The notes: generated by a model from the letters alone, not told the origin. 41,305 nt of DNA from Methylophaga lonarensis MPL (GCF_000349205.1 NZ_APHR01000048.1:42-41346), one strand, 5' to 3'; shown: positions 1-10,022, counted from the first letter of the stretch. A program made the numbers and translations.

Positions 1-205
1 TGATGATTTCATTACGCCACCACTCCAAGGTGCTGGCGGCGACTTGCGGATCACTGATTTCATCGACAGCGTCGTCTACTTCCCGACAGAAAGCATACAA
101 AGCCATGATGGCCTTGCGCCGAGGTTCAGGCAAAAACAGGAAGCTGTAATAAAAGCTGGAACCGCTCTTGGCGGCTTTGTCTCGGCAATACTGTTCAGGC
201 GTCAT
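1..205 (-). CDS. hpnD: Presqualene diphosphate synthase HpnD (squalene/phytoene synthase family), 5' part only
   Basis: The reverse strand from an ATG at 205 codes for 68 residues and runs off the left edge of the window. The N-terminus (MTPEQYCRDKAA, SGSSFYYSFLFLP, ALYAFCREVDDAVDEI) matches the trans-isoprenyl diphosphate synthases HpnD/HpnC. It includes the first aspartate-rich motif (DDAVDE), which binds the Mg-diphosphate of farnesyl diphosphate. HpnD condenses two farnesyl diphosphates to presqualene diphosphate on the way to squalene, hopanoids or C30 carotenoids. The start codon overlaps the stop of the upstream ferredoxin-like gene (ATGA), so the two are probably translationally coupled. 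Because the C-terminal two thirds is missing, a related phytoene/squalene synthase cannot be excluded, but the N-terminal motif is characteristic of HpnD. Confidence 0.82.
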   Translation of the reverse strand, partial: MTPEQYCRDKAAKSGSSFYYSFLFLPEPRRKAIMALYAFCREVDDAVDEISDPQVAASTLEWWRNEII

Positions 206-504
206 CGTTTCAGTCTTTCAACCACTTTGCCGTTGAGCAAGTGGCTTTCGATGATTTCGTCAATATCGTTTTCGTTCTGATATTGATACCAGGTTCCTTC
301 GGGGTAAATCACCATGACTGGACCAAGCGCGCAACGGTTGAGACAGCCTGCGTTGTTGACCCGTACTTTTTTCAGTTTCAGATCCTTGACCCGTTGCTTG
401 GCATAGTCACGCAACTGCTGAGCGTTATTTGCCTGACAGCAGGGCGTGCCGTCATCACGCAGATGAGTACAAAAAAACAGATGATAGCGATAGAAGTCAG
501 TCAT
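202..504 (-). CDS. (2Fe-2S) ferredoxin domain protein, thioredoxin-like fold
   Basis: A 100-residue soluble protein with the four-cysteine pattern of thioredoxin-fold 2Fe-2S ferredoxins: Cys12 (FFCTH), Cys22/23 (TPCCQ), Cys54 (NNAGCLNRC) and Cys58. The phrase GCLNRCALGPVMVIYPEG followed by a tyrosine and an acidic helix is typical of the small stand-alone 'ferredoxin' family related to NuoE and shethna-type proteins. It probably carries one 2Fe-2S cluster and transfers electrons; the partner is unknown. The stop overlaps the hpnD start by four bases, linking it to isoprenoid/squalene synthesis by operon structure only. No strong Shine-Dalgarno precedes the ATG at 504. Confidence 0.8.
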   Translation of the reverse strand: MTDFYRYHLFFCTHLRDDGTPCCQANNAQQLRDYAKQRVKDLKLKKVRVNNAGCLNRCALGPVMVIYPEGTWYQYQNENDIDEIIESHLLNGKVVERLKR

Positions 505-549
505 AGCGGCTAAGAATAACCGACCCGTGAAAAACTAAAAAGCCTGCAA

Positions 550-1626
550 TCAGTTCCGTGCGTCAAACTCATCCATGTGTTGTGCTCGGAAAGTCAGTAC
601 TTCGTCGAGAATCTTTTCAAACAGGGGAATCAGATCCGGATCAAAGTGCGAGCCAGCCTGTTGGCGTAAATACTGAAGCGCATCTTCAATTGGCCATGCC
701 CGTTTGTAGGGTCGCTCGGATGTCAAGGCATCAAACACATCACAAATCGCGCAGATTCTGCCCTCGATAGGGATTTCCTCAGCCTTGAGACCGCGAGGAT
801 AGCCTGAGCCATCCCATTTTTCGTGATGGGTCAGTGCTATATTTCTGGCCATGCTTAGTAACGGAACATCGGTGCCAGCCAAAAGATCGGCACCAATATC
901 TACGTGGGTTTTCATGATTTCCCATTCATCGTCATCAAGTTTTCCCGGCTTGAGCAGAATGTAATCAGGAATGCCGATTTTTCCGATATCGTGCATCGGT
1001 GCGGCAAGCTCAATACTGGCAGAGAATTTTTCACCCAGATTTGCAGCCTTGGCCAATAGCCCGGCAAAGTGGCTCATTCGCAAGATATGATTACCGGTTT
1101 CGTTATCCTTGTATTCAGCTGCGCGTCCTAGTCGGGCAATAATTTCCAAGCGGCTTTGTTCCAGTTCTTCGGTACGTTTGCGAACTTCGAGTTCCAGTTT
1201 CAGGTTGTGATCAAGTACCTGTTTGTGTAGCAGACGAACCTCAAGCAGATTTTTGATGCGTTGCAGTACTTCAAGCTGATCAAAAGGTTTGGTGATGAAG
1301 TCCTTGGCACCAGAACTGAGTGCGCGCCCTCTGGCTTCACTGGTCAATTCGGCAGTGAGGACCAGCACCGGTAGATAGTCATCGATCACGGCTTGCTGGA
1401 GAGCCTGCATCACCTGATAACCATCCATCACCGGCATCCGGATATCCAACAGCAGCAAGTCAGTCTGATGCTCGAAGTAACGTTCAGTGACCTGGGTTGG
1501 ATCGGTGCAGGTGAAGATGTTGCGATAACCTGCCTGGCGCAGGATTTTTTCCAAAAGCTGGGTGTTTACCGCCTGGTCATCGACGATCAGAATATTGGCA
1601 TCAAGAATCGCTTGGGTGTCGATCAT
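550..1626 (-). CDS. Response regulator with HD-GYP domain (probable cyclic di-GMP phosphodiesterase)
   Basis: A receiver domain (about residues 10-130: ILIVDDQ, the phosphoacceptor in LLLLDIRMPVMDG, and the conserved lysine in FITKPFD) is joined by a helical linker (about 135-175) to an HD-GYP domain. The HD pair appears as APMHDIGKIGIPD and the GYP signature as HHEKWDGSGYPRGL, with all metal and GYP residues visible, so it should hydrolyse cyclic di-GMP. The start at ATG 1626 is preferred because AAGG lies six bases upstream and the receiver domain then begins as usual; a longer form from a TTG at 1698, which also has an AAGG upstream, is possible (382 instead of 358 residues). No kinase gene is adjacent. 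A second cyclic di-GMP protein, FimX-like, lies at 29707. Confidence 0.9.
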   Translation of the reverse strand: MIDTQAILDANILIVDDQAVNTQLLEKILRQAGYRNIFTCTDPTQVTERYFEHQTDLLLLDIRMPVMDGYQVMQALQQAVIDDYLPVLVLTAELTSEARGRALSSGAKDFITKPFDQLEVLQRIKNLLEVRLLHKQVLDHNLKLELEVRKRTEELEQSRLEIIARLGRAAEYKDNETGNHILRMSHFAGLLAKAANLGEKFSASIELAAPMHDIGKIGIPDYILLKPGKLDDDEWEIMKTHVDIGADLLAGTDVPLLSMARNIALTHHEKWDGSGYPRGLKAEEIPIEGRICAICDVFDALTSERPYKRAWPIEDALQYLRQQAGSHFDPDLIPLFEKILDEVLTFRAQHMDEFDARN

Positions 1627-1755
1627 GGCAGACCTTACAGAATTTGGTGTTGTGGGGCGTTGAGCAGATGCACTCATTGACGTCAGGCTGCGACTCAATT
1701 ATGGAACCTTTTTGGTGCAAATGTCTATCTAAACCGTCGGCCGACACTGGCCGAC

Positions 1756-2724
1756 TTAATAAGCACGTTCGACAGCAAAATCGGCAAGTGCTGAGAGTGC
1801 CTCTGTGTATTCAGAAGACGGTAAAGCGTTGAGTGCGGCTTGTGCCGCTGAAGCTTCCTGTCGGGCAATGGTAGCGGTGTATTTGATAGCACCCGTTGAT
1901 TCGATAATCTCAACGATACTGTCGATCTGGTCGCGCTGGCCTTGTTCGATAGCGGTTCGAATCAGTTGTGCCTGCTCGCGGTTGCCATTTCGCATGGCAT
2001 ATATCAGCGGCAGTGTTGGTTTGCCTTCGGCCAGATCATCGCCAATGTTTTTACCAATAACGTCGCTGGATGCGCTGTAATCCAACAGATCATCGATCAA
2101 CTGAAAAGCACTGCCCAGGTGCATGGCATAACTGGCCATGGCCTGTTCAACTTCTGGACGACTGTTGCTGATGACCGCACCGAGCTGTCCAGCAGCCTCA
2201 AACAGCTTGGCGGTTTTGTGGTGAATCACCTGAAGATAGCGGGATTCCGTAGTGTCTGCATCATGGCAATTGAGCAGCTGCAGTACTTCACCCTCTGCGA
2301 TAATGTTGGTGGTGTGTGACAGAATTTGCATCACCTGCATGGATTGCAACTCCACCATCATCTCAAACGAGCGGGTGTAGAGAAAATCGCCGACCAGCAC
2401 GCTGGCTTCATTACCCCACAGATTGTTGGCAGTCTGCTGACCGCGGCGCATATCGGAGTTATCCACCACATCGTCATGCAGCAAGGTCGCGGTGTGAATA
2501 AATTCGATAATCGTCGCAAGATTGATGTGTTGGCTGCCCTGGTAACCGCAGGCATGAGCACTCAGAATCGCGATAGCCGGACGTAAACGTTTTCCGCCAC
2601 TATTGATAATGTAATGACCCAGTTGATTAATCAGCACAACTTCAGACTGCAGCCGTTGCTGGATCATCTGGTCAACCGCTTGCATATCATCCTGAATCAG
2701 AGCGTAAATGGATTGAATATCCAC
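1756..2724 (-). CDS. ispB: Octaprenyl diphosphate synthase
   Basis: A 322-residue trans-polyprenyl synthase that aligns with E. coli IspB from the first residues (LINQLG, GGKRLRP, EFIHTATLLHDDVVD). The first aspartate-rich motif DDVVDNSDMRRG is at residues 84-95 and the second (FQLIDDLLDY) near 210. It makes the octaprenyl side chain of ubiquinone-8 from farnesyl and isopentenyl diphosphates in the cytoplasm. The start is a GTG at 2724 with a poor Shine-Dalgarno; no better in-frame start fits the family N-terminus. It is divergent from rplU, the standard arrangement in gammaproteobacteria. Confidence 0.95.
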   Translation of the reverse strand: MDIQSIYALIQDDMQAVDQMIQQRLQSEVVLINQLGHYIINSGGKRLRPAIAILSAHACGYQGSQHINLATIIEFIHTATLLHDDVVDNSDMRRGQQTANNLWGNEASVLVGDFLYTRSFEMMVELQSMQVMQILSHTTNIIAEGEVLQLLNCHDADTTESRYLQVIHHKTAKLFEAAGQLGAVISNSRPEVEQAMASYAMHLGSAFQLIDDLLDYSASSDVIGKNIGDDLAEGKPTLPLIYAMRNGNREQAQLIRTAIEQGQRDQIDSIVEIIESTGAIKYTATIARQEASAAQAALNALPSSEYTEALSALADFAVERAY

Positions 2725-2806
2725 AGCGAGAGAAACTGCCTATAATGTTATGAAAACGCGTACTTTCTCACGCAGGACGATCATTCGCAAATATTTAAAT
2801 ACGGAT

Positions 2807-2835
2807 TTGATCTCTGTTTGGAAACAGACTACAAT
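2807..2835 (+). promoter_or_regulatory. Sigma-70 promoter of rplU-rpmA
   Basis: TTGATC (2807-2812) and TACAAT (2830-2835) are separated by 17 bases and lie about 50 bases before the rplU ATG. The ACTACAATTGCCGG context resembles the known E. coli rplU promoter (recollection). Transcription would start near 2842. Confidence 0.65.
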
Positions 2836-2884
2836 TGCCGGTCTTTTGTTGGATTGTCCACAATAACTTTTTTTGGAGACAGCG

Positions 2885-3196
2885 ATGTACGCTATTGTCG
2901 CGACGGGCGGTAAACAGTACCGAGTCAAAGAGGGCGAAAAGCTCCGTATTGAAAAATTGTCTGCTGAAGCCGGTGATACGGTTGAGCTGGACAAGGTTCT
3001 GATGGTTGGTGAAGGAGACGATATCAAAGTCGGTGCTCCTTATCTTGAAGGCGCCAAAGTCACTGCAAAAGTTGCAGCGAATGGTCGTGCCGATAAAGTT
3101 AAAATCATCAAGTTCCGCCGTCGTAAGCACCATCGCAAGCAGATGGGACACCGTCAGGCGTTTACAGAAATCGAAATCACAGGCATTACTGCCTGA
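2885..3196 (+). CDS. rplU: 50S ribosomal protein L21
   Basis: A 103-residue protein, the same length as E. coli L21, with the family opening [14 protein letters not shown] and the basic [14 protein letters not shown] segment near residues 79-92 that contacts 23S rRNA. The ATG at 2885 is chosen because GGAGA lies eight bases upstream and it gives the conserved N-terminus; a TTG four codons earlier overlaps that Shine-Dalgarno. It is followed 28 bases later by rpmA in one transcript. Confidence 0.97.
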   Translation: MYAIVATGGKQYRVKEGEKLRIEKLSAEAGDTVELDKVLMVGEGDDIKVGAPYLEGAKVTAKVAANGRADKVKIIKFRRRKHHRKQMGHRQAFTEIEITGITA

Positions 3197-3224
3197 GACT
3201 CTCTGAAGTAAGAGGAAATATCTA

Positions 3225-3482
3225 ATGGCTCACAAGAAAGCTGGTGGTAGTACCCGAAACGGTCGTGATTCAGAATCCAAACGCCTGGGCGTAAAACGTT
3301 TCGGCGGTGAAGCAGTTCTGGGCGGCAACATCCTGGTTCGTCAACGTGGTACCCGTTACCATGCTGGTACCAATGTTGGTGTTGGTCGTGACCACACACT
3401 GTTTGCAACAGCAACTGGCAAGGTTTTGTTCGAAACCAAAGGCCCAAACAACCGTACTTACGTAAGCGTTGTTGCTGAATAA
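3225..3482 (+). CDS. rpmA: 50S ribosomal protein L27
   Basis: An 85-residue protein beginning [16 protein letters not shown], the flexible N-terminal tail of L27 that reaches the peptidyl-transferase centre. The length equals that of the E. coli protein. A strong AGAGGA Shine-Dalgarno lies upstream. It is co-transcribed with rplU and followed by a clear intrinsic terminator that separates or attenuates transcription into obgE. Confidence 0.97.
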   Translation: MAHKKAGGSTRNGRDSESKRLGVKRFGGEAVLGGNILVRQRGTRYHAGTNVGVGRDHTLFATATGKVLFETKGPNNRTYVSVVAE

Positions 3483-3515
3483 AACGAATTGTTCGCCCAT
3501 CTGGGGCAAACAGCT

Positions 3516-3542
3516 AAAAGCCCCGCTGATGCGGGGTTTTTT
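3516..3542 (+). terminator. Intrinsic terminator after rpmA
   Basis: Stem CCCCGC (3521-3526) / GCGGGG (3531-3536) with a TGAT loop, preceded by AAAAG and followed by a run of T. It lies between rpmA and obgE, so readthrough or a separate promoter must supply obgE. Confidence 0.85.
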
Positions 3543-3570
3543 GTATGTGGAGTTTATACTCCGGAATTGA

Positions 3571-4638
<1,068 letters not shown>

Positions 4639-4641
4639 ACA

Positions 4642-5772
4642 TTGTCCAACCCACATCAGCAGCTCGTTACTACCAAACGCTGGGTTATCAAGATCGGCAG
4701 TGCCTTACTGACGCGCGTTGGTGAAGGCCTGGATCTGGAGCGGATTCGCTGGCTTAGTGGTGAGATTGCTGCCTTAAGAGCACAAGGCAAGGAGATCGTG
4801 CTGGTCACTTCGGGCTCTGTTGCGGCAGGCATGCAGCAGTTGGGCTGGCGCAAAAGACCGCACACGCTGCATCATTTGCAAGCTGCGGCCAGTGTCGGTC
4901 AGATGGGGCTCATTCATGCCTATGCAACCGAGTGTGGACAGCATGGAATTCACACGGCCCAGATATTATTGACGCACTCTGATCTTTCCAATCGTGAAAG
5001 ACATCTCAACGCGCGCAGTGCTCTGCAAACATTATTGTCTCTAGGCATTTTGCCAGTAGTGAATGAGAACGATGCCATTGCCACCGAAGAAATTCGTTTT
5101 GGTGATAACGACACACTCGCGGCAATGACTGCCAATCTGGTTGAAGCCGAGGTATTAGTGATTCTCACCGATCAGGACGGCCTGTTTGATGCGGATCCAA
5201 GAATCAACCCTAACGCCCGTTTGATCGCCGCATCTGCAGCCAGCAATCCAGCATTGGATGCCATGGCCGGTGGCAGTAAAGGAGAACTTGGACGAGGAGG
5301 CATGACCACCAAGTTGCTGGCAGCGCGTCGCGCTGCGCGTAGTGGTGCAATGACCGTGATTGTCTCTGGCAAGCATCCGGACAATCTGCGCATGTTGGCC
5401 GCAGGCAATGGTGTCGGCACTTTACTATGGCCTGACAACAAACCAATCAAAGCACGTCAGCAATGGTTGGCAGGACATTTGATGCCAAAAGGTCAACTGG
5501 TCCTGGACGATGGTGCGGTGGCAGTGATTCGTCAGCAAGGACGCAGTGTACTTCCTGTTGGCGTCAAGCAAGTGCTGGGTGATTTTACTCGCGGAGAACT
5601 GGTGATTTGTACTGATCAGGAAGGTCACGAGATTGCCCGTGGCCTGGTGAATTACAGTGCTAAAGAAGCAGCCGTTATCAAAGGTCAATCGAGCCAGGCG
5701 ATTGAGAGTCTATTGGGATATATTGACGAGCCAGAATTGATCCATCGCGATAATCTGGTGGTGACTGGCTGA
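4642..5772 (+). CDS. proB: Glutamate 5-kinase
   Basis: A 376-residue protein with an amino acid kinase domain (about 10-255: [51 protein letters not shown]) and a C-terminal PUA domain (about 280-370, ARGLVNYS). It phosphorylates glutamate for proline biosynthesis and is normally feedback-inhibited by proline. The start is a TTG at 4642 with GAGGA a few bases upstream, immediately after the obgE stop, so the two are probably translated from one message. proA is not in the window. Confidence 0.95.
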   Translation: MSNPHQQLVTTKRWVIKIGSALLTRVGEGLDLERIRWLSGEIAALRAQGKEIVLVTSGSVAAGMQQLGWRKRPHTLHHLQAAASVGQMGLIHAYATECGQHGIHTAQILLTHSDLSNRERHLNARSALQTLLSLGILPVVNENDAIATEEIRFGDNDTLAAMTANLVEAEVLVILTDQDGLFDADPRINPNARLIAASAASNPALDAMAGGSKGELGRGGMTTKLLAARRAARSGAMTVIVSGKHPDNLRMLAAGNGVGTLLWPDNKPIKARQQWLAGHLMPKGQLVLDDGAVAVIRQQGRSVLPVGVKQVLGDFTRGELVICTDQEGHEIARGLVNYSAKEAAVIKGQSSQAIESLLGYIDEPELIHRDNLVVTG

Positions 5773-5783
5773 AATTCAGACAT

Positions 5784-5812
5784 AAAAAAACCGGCGCTGA
5801 GCCGGTTTTTTT
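5784..5812. terminator. Bidirectional terminator between proB and rpsT
   Basis: Seven A residues, CCGGC (5791-5795), a five-base loop, GCCGG (5801-5805) and seven T residues. The symmetric A/T tails let it serve proB on the plus strand and rpsT on the minus strand. Confidence 0.85.
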
Positions 5813-5830
5813 AATTTTACTGTTGTTCGC

Positions 5831-6092
5831 TTACATTGCACGAACAGCGTTGTTCAAACGGCTTTTGCCGCGAGCTGCTGTGTTTTTGTGAATGATGCCT
5901 TTACGCGCCATGCGATCCAGAACTGGGACAGCAGCTTGGAAGGCAACAACAGCTTGTTCTTTGTCGCCGGCTACAATCGCTTTTCTGAGCGCTTTGATTT
6001 TAGTGCGCATTGCAGAACGTTGACTGGCATTGCGCTGACGGTGAACTTCCGCTTGACGAGCGCGTTTTTTTTGCTTGTGCTGAGTTTGCCAA
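5831..6092 (-). CDS. rpsT: 30S ribosomal protein S20, one-base frameshift in this sequence
   Basis: The reverse strand reads MANSAQAKK from a TTG at 6092, then must shift one base in a run of eight A (6065-6072 on the plus strand as T) to continue [20 protein letters not shown] and on to [19 protein letters not shown], stop at 5831. With seven A the gene would be 86 residues, the normal S20 length, and collinear with E. coli S20. The TTG start is as in E. coli rpsT, where poor initiation supports autoregulation (known for E. coli). AGGAG lies eight bases upstream. S20 binds 16S rRNA early in assembly; loss of the gene would be severe, so the extra A is most likely a sequencing error, although slippage on A8 could restore the frame. 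Confidence 0.88.
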
Positions 6093-6135
6093 AGTGCTTC
6101 TCCTAAAATTCAGCTATCTGTACATTGAACCCGAT

Positions 6136-6164
6136 ATTATCCGTATTTTGAATCGCTTTGTAAA
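6136..6164 (-). promoter_or_regulatory. Sigma-70 promoter of rpsT
   Basis: Read on the minus strand, TTTACA (6164-6159) and GATAAT (6141-6136) are 17 bases apart, giving a leader of about 35 bases before the TTG start of rpsT. Confidence 0.6.
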
Positions 6165-6200
6165 TGTTAATATGAAGAAATTTTCAATATTGGGAACATC

Positions 6201-6974
6201 ATGCGCATCATCACAGTAAATGTTAACGGAATTCGTGCCGCAGCACGTAAAGGTTTTTTTGATTGGTTGGCCAAGCAGAATGCCGATGTCGTCTGCATCC
6301 AGGAAACCAAGGCGCAACTGCCGCAACTGGATGATCCCATTTATCACCCGACCGGCTATCACTGTTTTTATCACGATGCTGAAAAGAAGGGCTACAGCGG
6401 CGTTGCCATCTACAGTCGTCAAGCGCCTGATGAAGTCATTGTGGGTATGGGCAATGAAGAATTTGATGCAGAAGGGCGTTATATCGAAGCGCGTTTTGGC
6501 CAATTGAGTGTGGTGTCTTTATATTTGCCATCAGGCTCTTCCAGCGAGGAACGTCAACAAGCCAAATACCGATGTATGGCGTTTTTTGAGAACAAGATGC
6601 AGGAAATGGTCGATTCCGGCCGGGACTACGTTATTTGCGGTGACTGGAATATTGCTCATAAAAACGAGGATATTCGTAACTGGAAAGGCAATCAGAAAAA
6701 CTCCGGGTTTTTGCCGGAAGAGCGCGCCTGGCTGGATAAGTTATTTGACGAGATGCATTTTGTTGACGCATTCCGTGAACTGCCTCAAGCAGAACACGAG
6801 TACACCTGGTGGTCCAACCGTGGTCAGGCCTGGGCCAATAATGTCGGTTGGCGTATTGACTATCATGTGCTCAGCCCAGGCCTCAAGGGTAAGGTGAAGG
6901 CGACCGAGATTTATCGCGATGAACGCTTTTCTGATCATGCACCATTGACCGTGGATTACGAGTTGTCGGCTTAA
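6201..6974 (+). CDS. xthA: Exodeoxyribonuclease III family protein
   Basis: A 257-residue endonuclease/exonuclease/phosphatase-fold protein: MRIITVNVNGIRAA (catalytic Asn7), VCIQETKAQ (metal-binding Glu), YSGVAIYSR, CGDWNIAHKNEDI (catalytic Asp-Asn pair), WWSNRG and RIDYHVLSP, ending FSDHAPLTVDYEL with the catalytic histidine. It incises DNA at abasic sites and degrades 3' ends in base excision repair. The length equals that of the ExoIII subfamily. It starts at ATG 6201 after a modest GGGAA. It is divergent from rpsT. Confidence 0.93.
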   Translation: MRIITVNVNGIRAAARKGFFDWLAKQNADVVCIQETKAQLPQLDDPIYHPTGYHCFYHDAEKKGYSGVAIYSRQAPDEVIVGMGNEEFDAEGRYIEARFGQLSVVSLYLPSGSSSEERQQAKYRCMAFFENKMQEMVDSGRDYVICGDWNIAHKNEDIRNWKGNQKNSGFLPEERAWLDKLFDEMHFVDAFRELPQAEHEYTWWSNRGQAWANNVGWRIDYHVLSPGLKGKVKATEIYRDERFSDHAPLTVDYELSA

Positions 6975-7037
6975 GAAATCAAACGGCTTGAAGTGTAGCT
7001 TGAGCTGAGGTAACTGAAGTGTAAGGTTTGGTTTTAT

Positions 7038-7102
7038 CGCTGCCGCTGGGCGTTCATTTCTTTTGCGTGCCCAAAAGAAACGAACCAAAGAAAAGGGCAC
7101 CC
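7038..7102 (+). repeat. T-rich hairpin module of an intergenic repeat family, copy A
   Basis: A 65-base segment starting CGCTGCCGCTGGGCG and ending GGGCACCC. Inside it GTTCATTTCTTTTG pairs with CAAAAGAAACGAAC across a short loop. Related modules occur at 10127-10172 (same orientation) and 10533-10599 (inverted). The stem sequences differ between copies but remain paired. Confidence 0.75.
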
Positions 7103-7116
7103 GATATTGCTTGATT

Positions 7117-7277
7117 CCAAAAACCAGCCTTGTTTTATGGCGTGGTCGAAAATTGATTCGTGGCATCCATGCCACTCACCCTTCGGGCACCTTCGGCGTC
7201 CAAATTTGTTCCAGACAAATTTGTCGCTGCGCTCAAACACTCGACCACTTAACCCATAAAACAAGGCTGGTTTTTGG
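7117..7277 (+). repeat. Structured intergenic repeat, copy A (variable inverted arms around a conserved core)
   Basis: Arms 7117-7140 and 7254-7277 are a perfect 24-base inverted repeat (CCAAAAACCAGCC... / ...GGCTGGTTTTTGG), continued inward by TGGTCGA / TCGACCA. They enclose a core at 7147-7243 that recurs at 10227-10323 with 91 of 97 positions identical by my hand count. The core holds a hairpin GTGGCAT-CC-ATGCCAC, a second small one (CCCTTCGGG) and the palindromic CAAATTTGT twice. The arms are unrelated to those of the second copy. With the module at 7038 it accounts for most of the 376-base gene-free gap between xthA and recQ; I see no gene there. Confidence 0.85.
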
Positions 7278-7350
7278 CGGCAATAAACGGGGAGCAGGGT
7301 GCACTTGTGCTAGGTTTGGTCTGTACTTCGTAAGTCTACAGTCGACTAGA

Positions 7351-9476
7351 CTAATAAATCGATGCGACAACGCAGCGAATCACGCCGTAGTCATAGGCTT
7401 CATCCAATGCCTGAAAAATTGCTTTCAGGCTGTCGGCCTCGTCACCCAGCGATTCAATGGTGCTGATGATTTCATTGATTTGACTGTCTTCCAGATCCAG
7501 CACTTTGGTCACATCCAGCAAACCAGCTTCAATGCCATCAGATAGATGGCTGTATACCGTGCTGACCTTGAGTTCGCGCTGCTTGGCAATCTGCTCGGGC
7601 TTTAAGCCTTGTTCGTGCAAAATCAGGGTTTGATTGACGGTGTCACGCAAGCCGTTATTCAATAACTCCGATAACGGATGTTGTTGAACGATATCCAAAA
7701 ACTGCTGACCATAACGCTCCAGCTTTTGAGTGCCAATGCCGGAAATACGCGCCATCGCTTGCATATCTTGAGGCCGGGCCAAACACATTTCCTGCAAAGT
7801 GGTGTCATGAAAAATCACAAACGGCGGCACACCGTTTTGCTTGGCGATATCGGCACGTAGCTGGCGTAATGCTTCCCATAGCGCCTGATCCTGTGGTCGC
7901 ACTGCAGCTTGTTTTTTATCCTTTTTACTTAGCGTTTGTTTGGCCTGCTGTTTGCGCAACAGCAGCTTTTGTTCGCCACGTAAAACTGCCCGACATTTTT
8001 CGGTCAGGCGCAACGCGCCATAGCGGGTAATATCAATATCCAGATAACCCATGGCGATCAGTTGACGAAAAATGCCGCGCCATTGGGTTGCGGTCAGTTC
8101 TGCGCCAATGCCATAAGTGCTTAATTTCTCATGCTGATTGTTTTTGATGCGTTCATCATCACTACCGATCAGCACATCAATTAAATAGTTCACACCAAAG
8201 CGTTGTTCGGTGCGATAGACACACGACAAGGCCTTCTGGGCGATTTCCGTGGCATCAAAATTTTCCGGCGGATTCAGGCAGTTATCACAATTGCCACATT
8301 TCTGCGCGGAGTCTTCATCAAAATAGGCAAGCAAGGCATGCCGCCGACAATGGATGGATTCACATAAACCCAGCATCGCATCCAGCTTGTGATGTTCAAC
8401 CCGCTTAATCAGGTCGGGCGCGTCAGAATCCTGCATAAACTGACGCAGGGTAATGACATCCTGCAGGCCATAGGCCATCCAGGCATTGGCCGGTAAGCCA
8501 TCACGCCCGGCGCGGCCGGTTTCCTGATAATAGGCCTCAATATTTTTGGGCAAGTTCAAATGCGCGACAAAACGCACATCGGTTTATCAATGCCCATGCC
8601 AAAGGCAATGGTCGCCACAATAATGACGCCTTCCTCACGTAAAAATCGCTGTTGATGCTGTGCCCGCAGTTCGGTTGATAAACCCGCGTGATAGGGCAGC
8701 GCCACTCGACCCTGTTCGCTCAGCCAGTCGGCAATTGCTTCCACTTTCTTGCGCGACAGGCAATAGACAATGCCGGCATCATGGGCATGCTGGCTTTCAA
8801 TAAACTGCCAAAGTTGTTGTTTGGCCTGACCGGACTCTGCAATGGCGTAAAAAATATTGCTGCGGTCAAAACTGTTCAGATAGACGCTGGCTTGATGCAG
8901 ATTCAGTTGCTCGATGATTTCAACGCGGGTGCGCTTGTCGGCAGTGGCCGTCAGTGCAATGCGCGGAATAGTTGGAAAGCGCTCATGCAAGATGCGCAGT
9001 TGCTGATACTCGGGACGGAAATCATGGCCCCATTGCGACACACAATGCGCTTCATCAATGGCAAATAAAGCGATATTGCTGCGCGAAAGTATCGAAAGCG
9101 TGCGTTCATTTAACAAGCGTTCCGGCGCGATATACAGCAGATCCAGCTCACCGGATTGCAGTTGCGTCTCGATTGCGCTGGCCTGTGTAGCGGACAGTGT
9201 TGAGTTCAAAAAGGCAGCCTTGACCCCCAGTTGCTGCATCGCCATGACCTGATCCTGCATCAAGGCAATCAACGGCGAGACCACAATACCCGTGCCGGGA
9301 CGAATCAATGCCGGGATCTGATAGCACAAGGATTTACCACCGCCGGTCGGCATCAATACCAAGGCATCACCGCCGGCGATTACCTGCTCAACAATGGTTT
9401 GCTGGTTATGCCTGAAATCGTTGTAACCAAAAACATTTTGCAGCACTTCCTGTGCAGGTTTTCCGACGGTATCCAT
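7351..9476 (-). CDS. recQ: ATP-dependent DNA helicase RecQ, interrupted by a one-base deletion
   Basis: Two reverse-strand frames join into one RecQ of about 708 residues. The first (9476 to about 8580) has helicase motif I MPTGGGKS (residues 42-49), DEAH near 140 and ATIAFGMGIDKP (motif V). The second (from about 8578) resumes VRFVAHLNLPKNIEAYYQETGRAGRDG (motif VI). The junction reads CCGATG where CCGGATG (Pro-Asp) is expected, so one G is missing at about 8580-8581. The second part holds the zinc cysteines (CESIHC, CGNCDNC), winged helix, HRDC domain and a C-terminal helix-turn-helix extension (PEQIAKQRELKVSTVYSHL) found in longer RecQ proteins. RecQ unwinds DNA in recombination repair. A single error is more likely than a decayed gene because both halves are otherwise intact. 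Confidence 0.9.
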
Positions 9477-9637
9477 GTGTCATCGCACCAATTAATCAAA
9501 AACTCATTATGGCAAATTGCCACGCATCGAACAGCCGCATTCACCGATAAATTCGGCTTATGGCTCAGATACAGGCAAAATAGTCACTGTTTTCGCCAAG
9601 CGTGCGCTTTGGCAATCTCATCAACACAGGAAGCAAC

Positions 9638-9985
9638 ATGAAAGAAATTACAGTCGACAGCAATCCCAGCGAAGCCACATTAAAAAAACTGGGCGTTGAG
9701 CACTGGCCTACCTGGCAAAAAGAAGTGTCGGTATTCCCATGGGCATTTGTCACTACAGAAGTCGCTTATATCGTTGAGGGTGAATGTGTGATGACGCCTA
9801 ATGATGGTGGCTCGGCAACAACATTCAAAGCTGGCGATTTGGTGGTATTCCCCAATGGCTATAAAGGCACCTGGGAAGTGAAACAGCCATTGAAAAAGCG
9901 TTTTAAACATCAAGACGGTAATTTTGTGAAATGTGCGCTTAGTCGCTTCAAGATTTTGAAAAACCGCTTGAAATCAAAGGGCTAA
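9638..9985 (+). CDS. Cupin domain protein (cupin_3 / DUF861-like)
   Basis: A 115-residue small cupin. Motifs resembling the family are LGVEHWPTWQKEVS, FVTTEVAYIVEGECVMTP, FKAGDLVVFPNGYKGTW and VKQPLKKRF. In related proteins these form a single beta barrel that binds a metal or small ligand; the substrate is unknown. Start at ATG 9638 is chosen for its AGGAAG Shine-Dalgarno; a longer frame begins at 9602. The C-terminus runs about 25 basic residues past the usual family end (after KKRFKHQDG), which could be a natural extension or a late frameshift. It stands alone between recQ and a repeat block. Confidence 0.75.
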   Translation: MKEITVDSNPSEATLKKLGVEHWPTWQKEVSVFPWAFVTTEVAYIVEGECVMTPNDGGSATTFKAGDLVVFPNGYKGTWEVKQPLKKRFKHQDGNFVKCALSRFKILKNRLKSKG

Positions 9986-10022
9986 TTCAAATTAAAGCCC
10001 GTTATTGCCGCTGAAACCCGTC

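Noticed and set aside
7120-7345. Open frames of 60-160 residues across the repeat region
   Set aside because: They consist of palindromic repeat sequence, match no family I know, and lie in both strands equally.
7335-7352. AGTCTA/TAGACT inverted repeat at the recQ stop as a terminator
   Set aside because: Six-base AT-rich arms without a T run; too weak to call.
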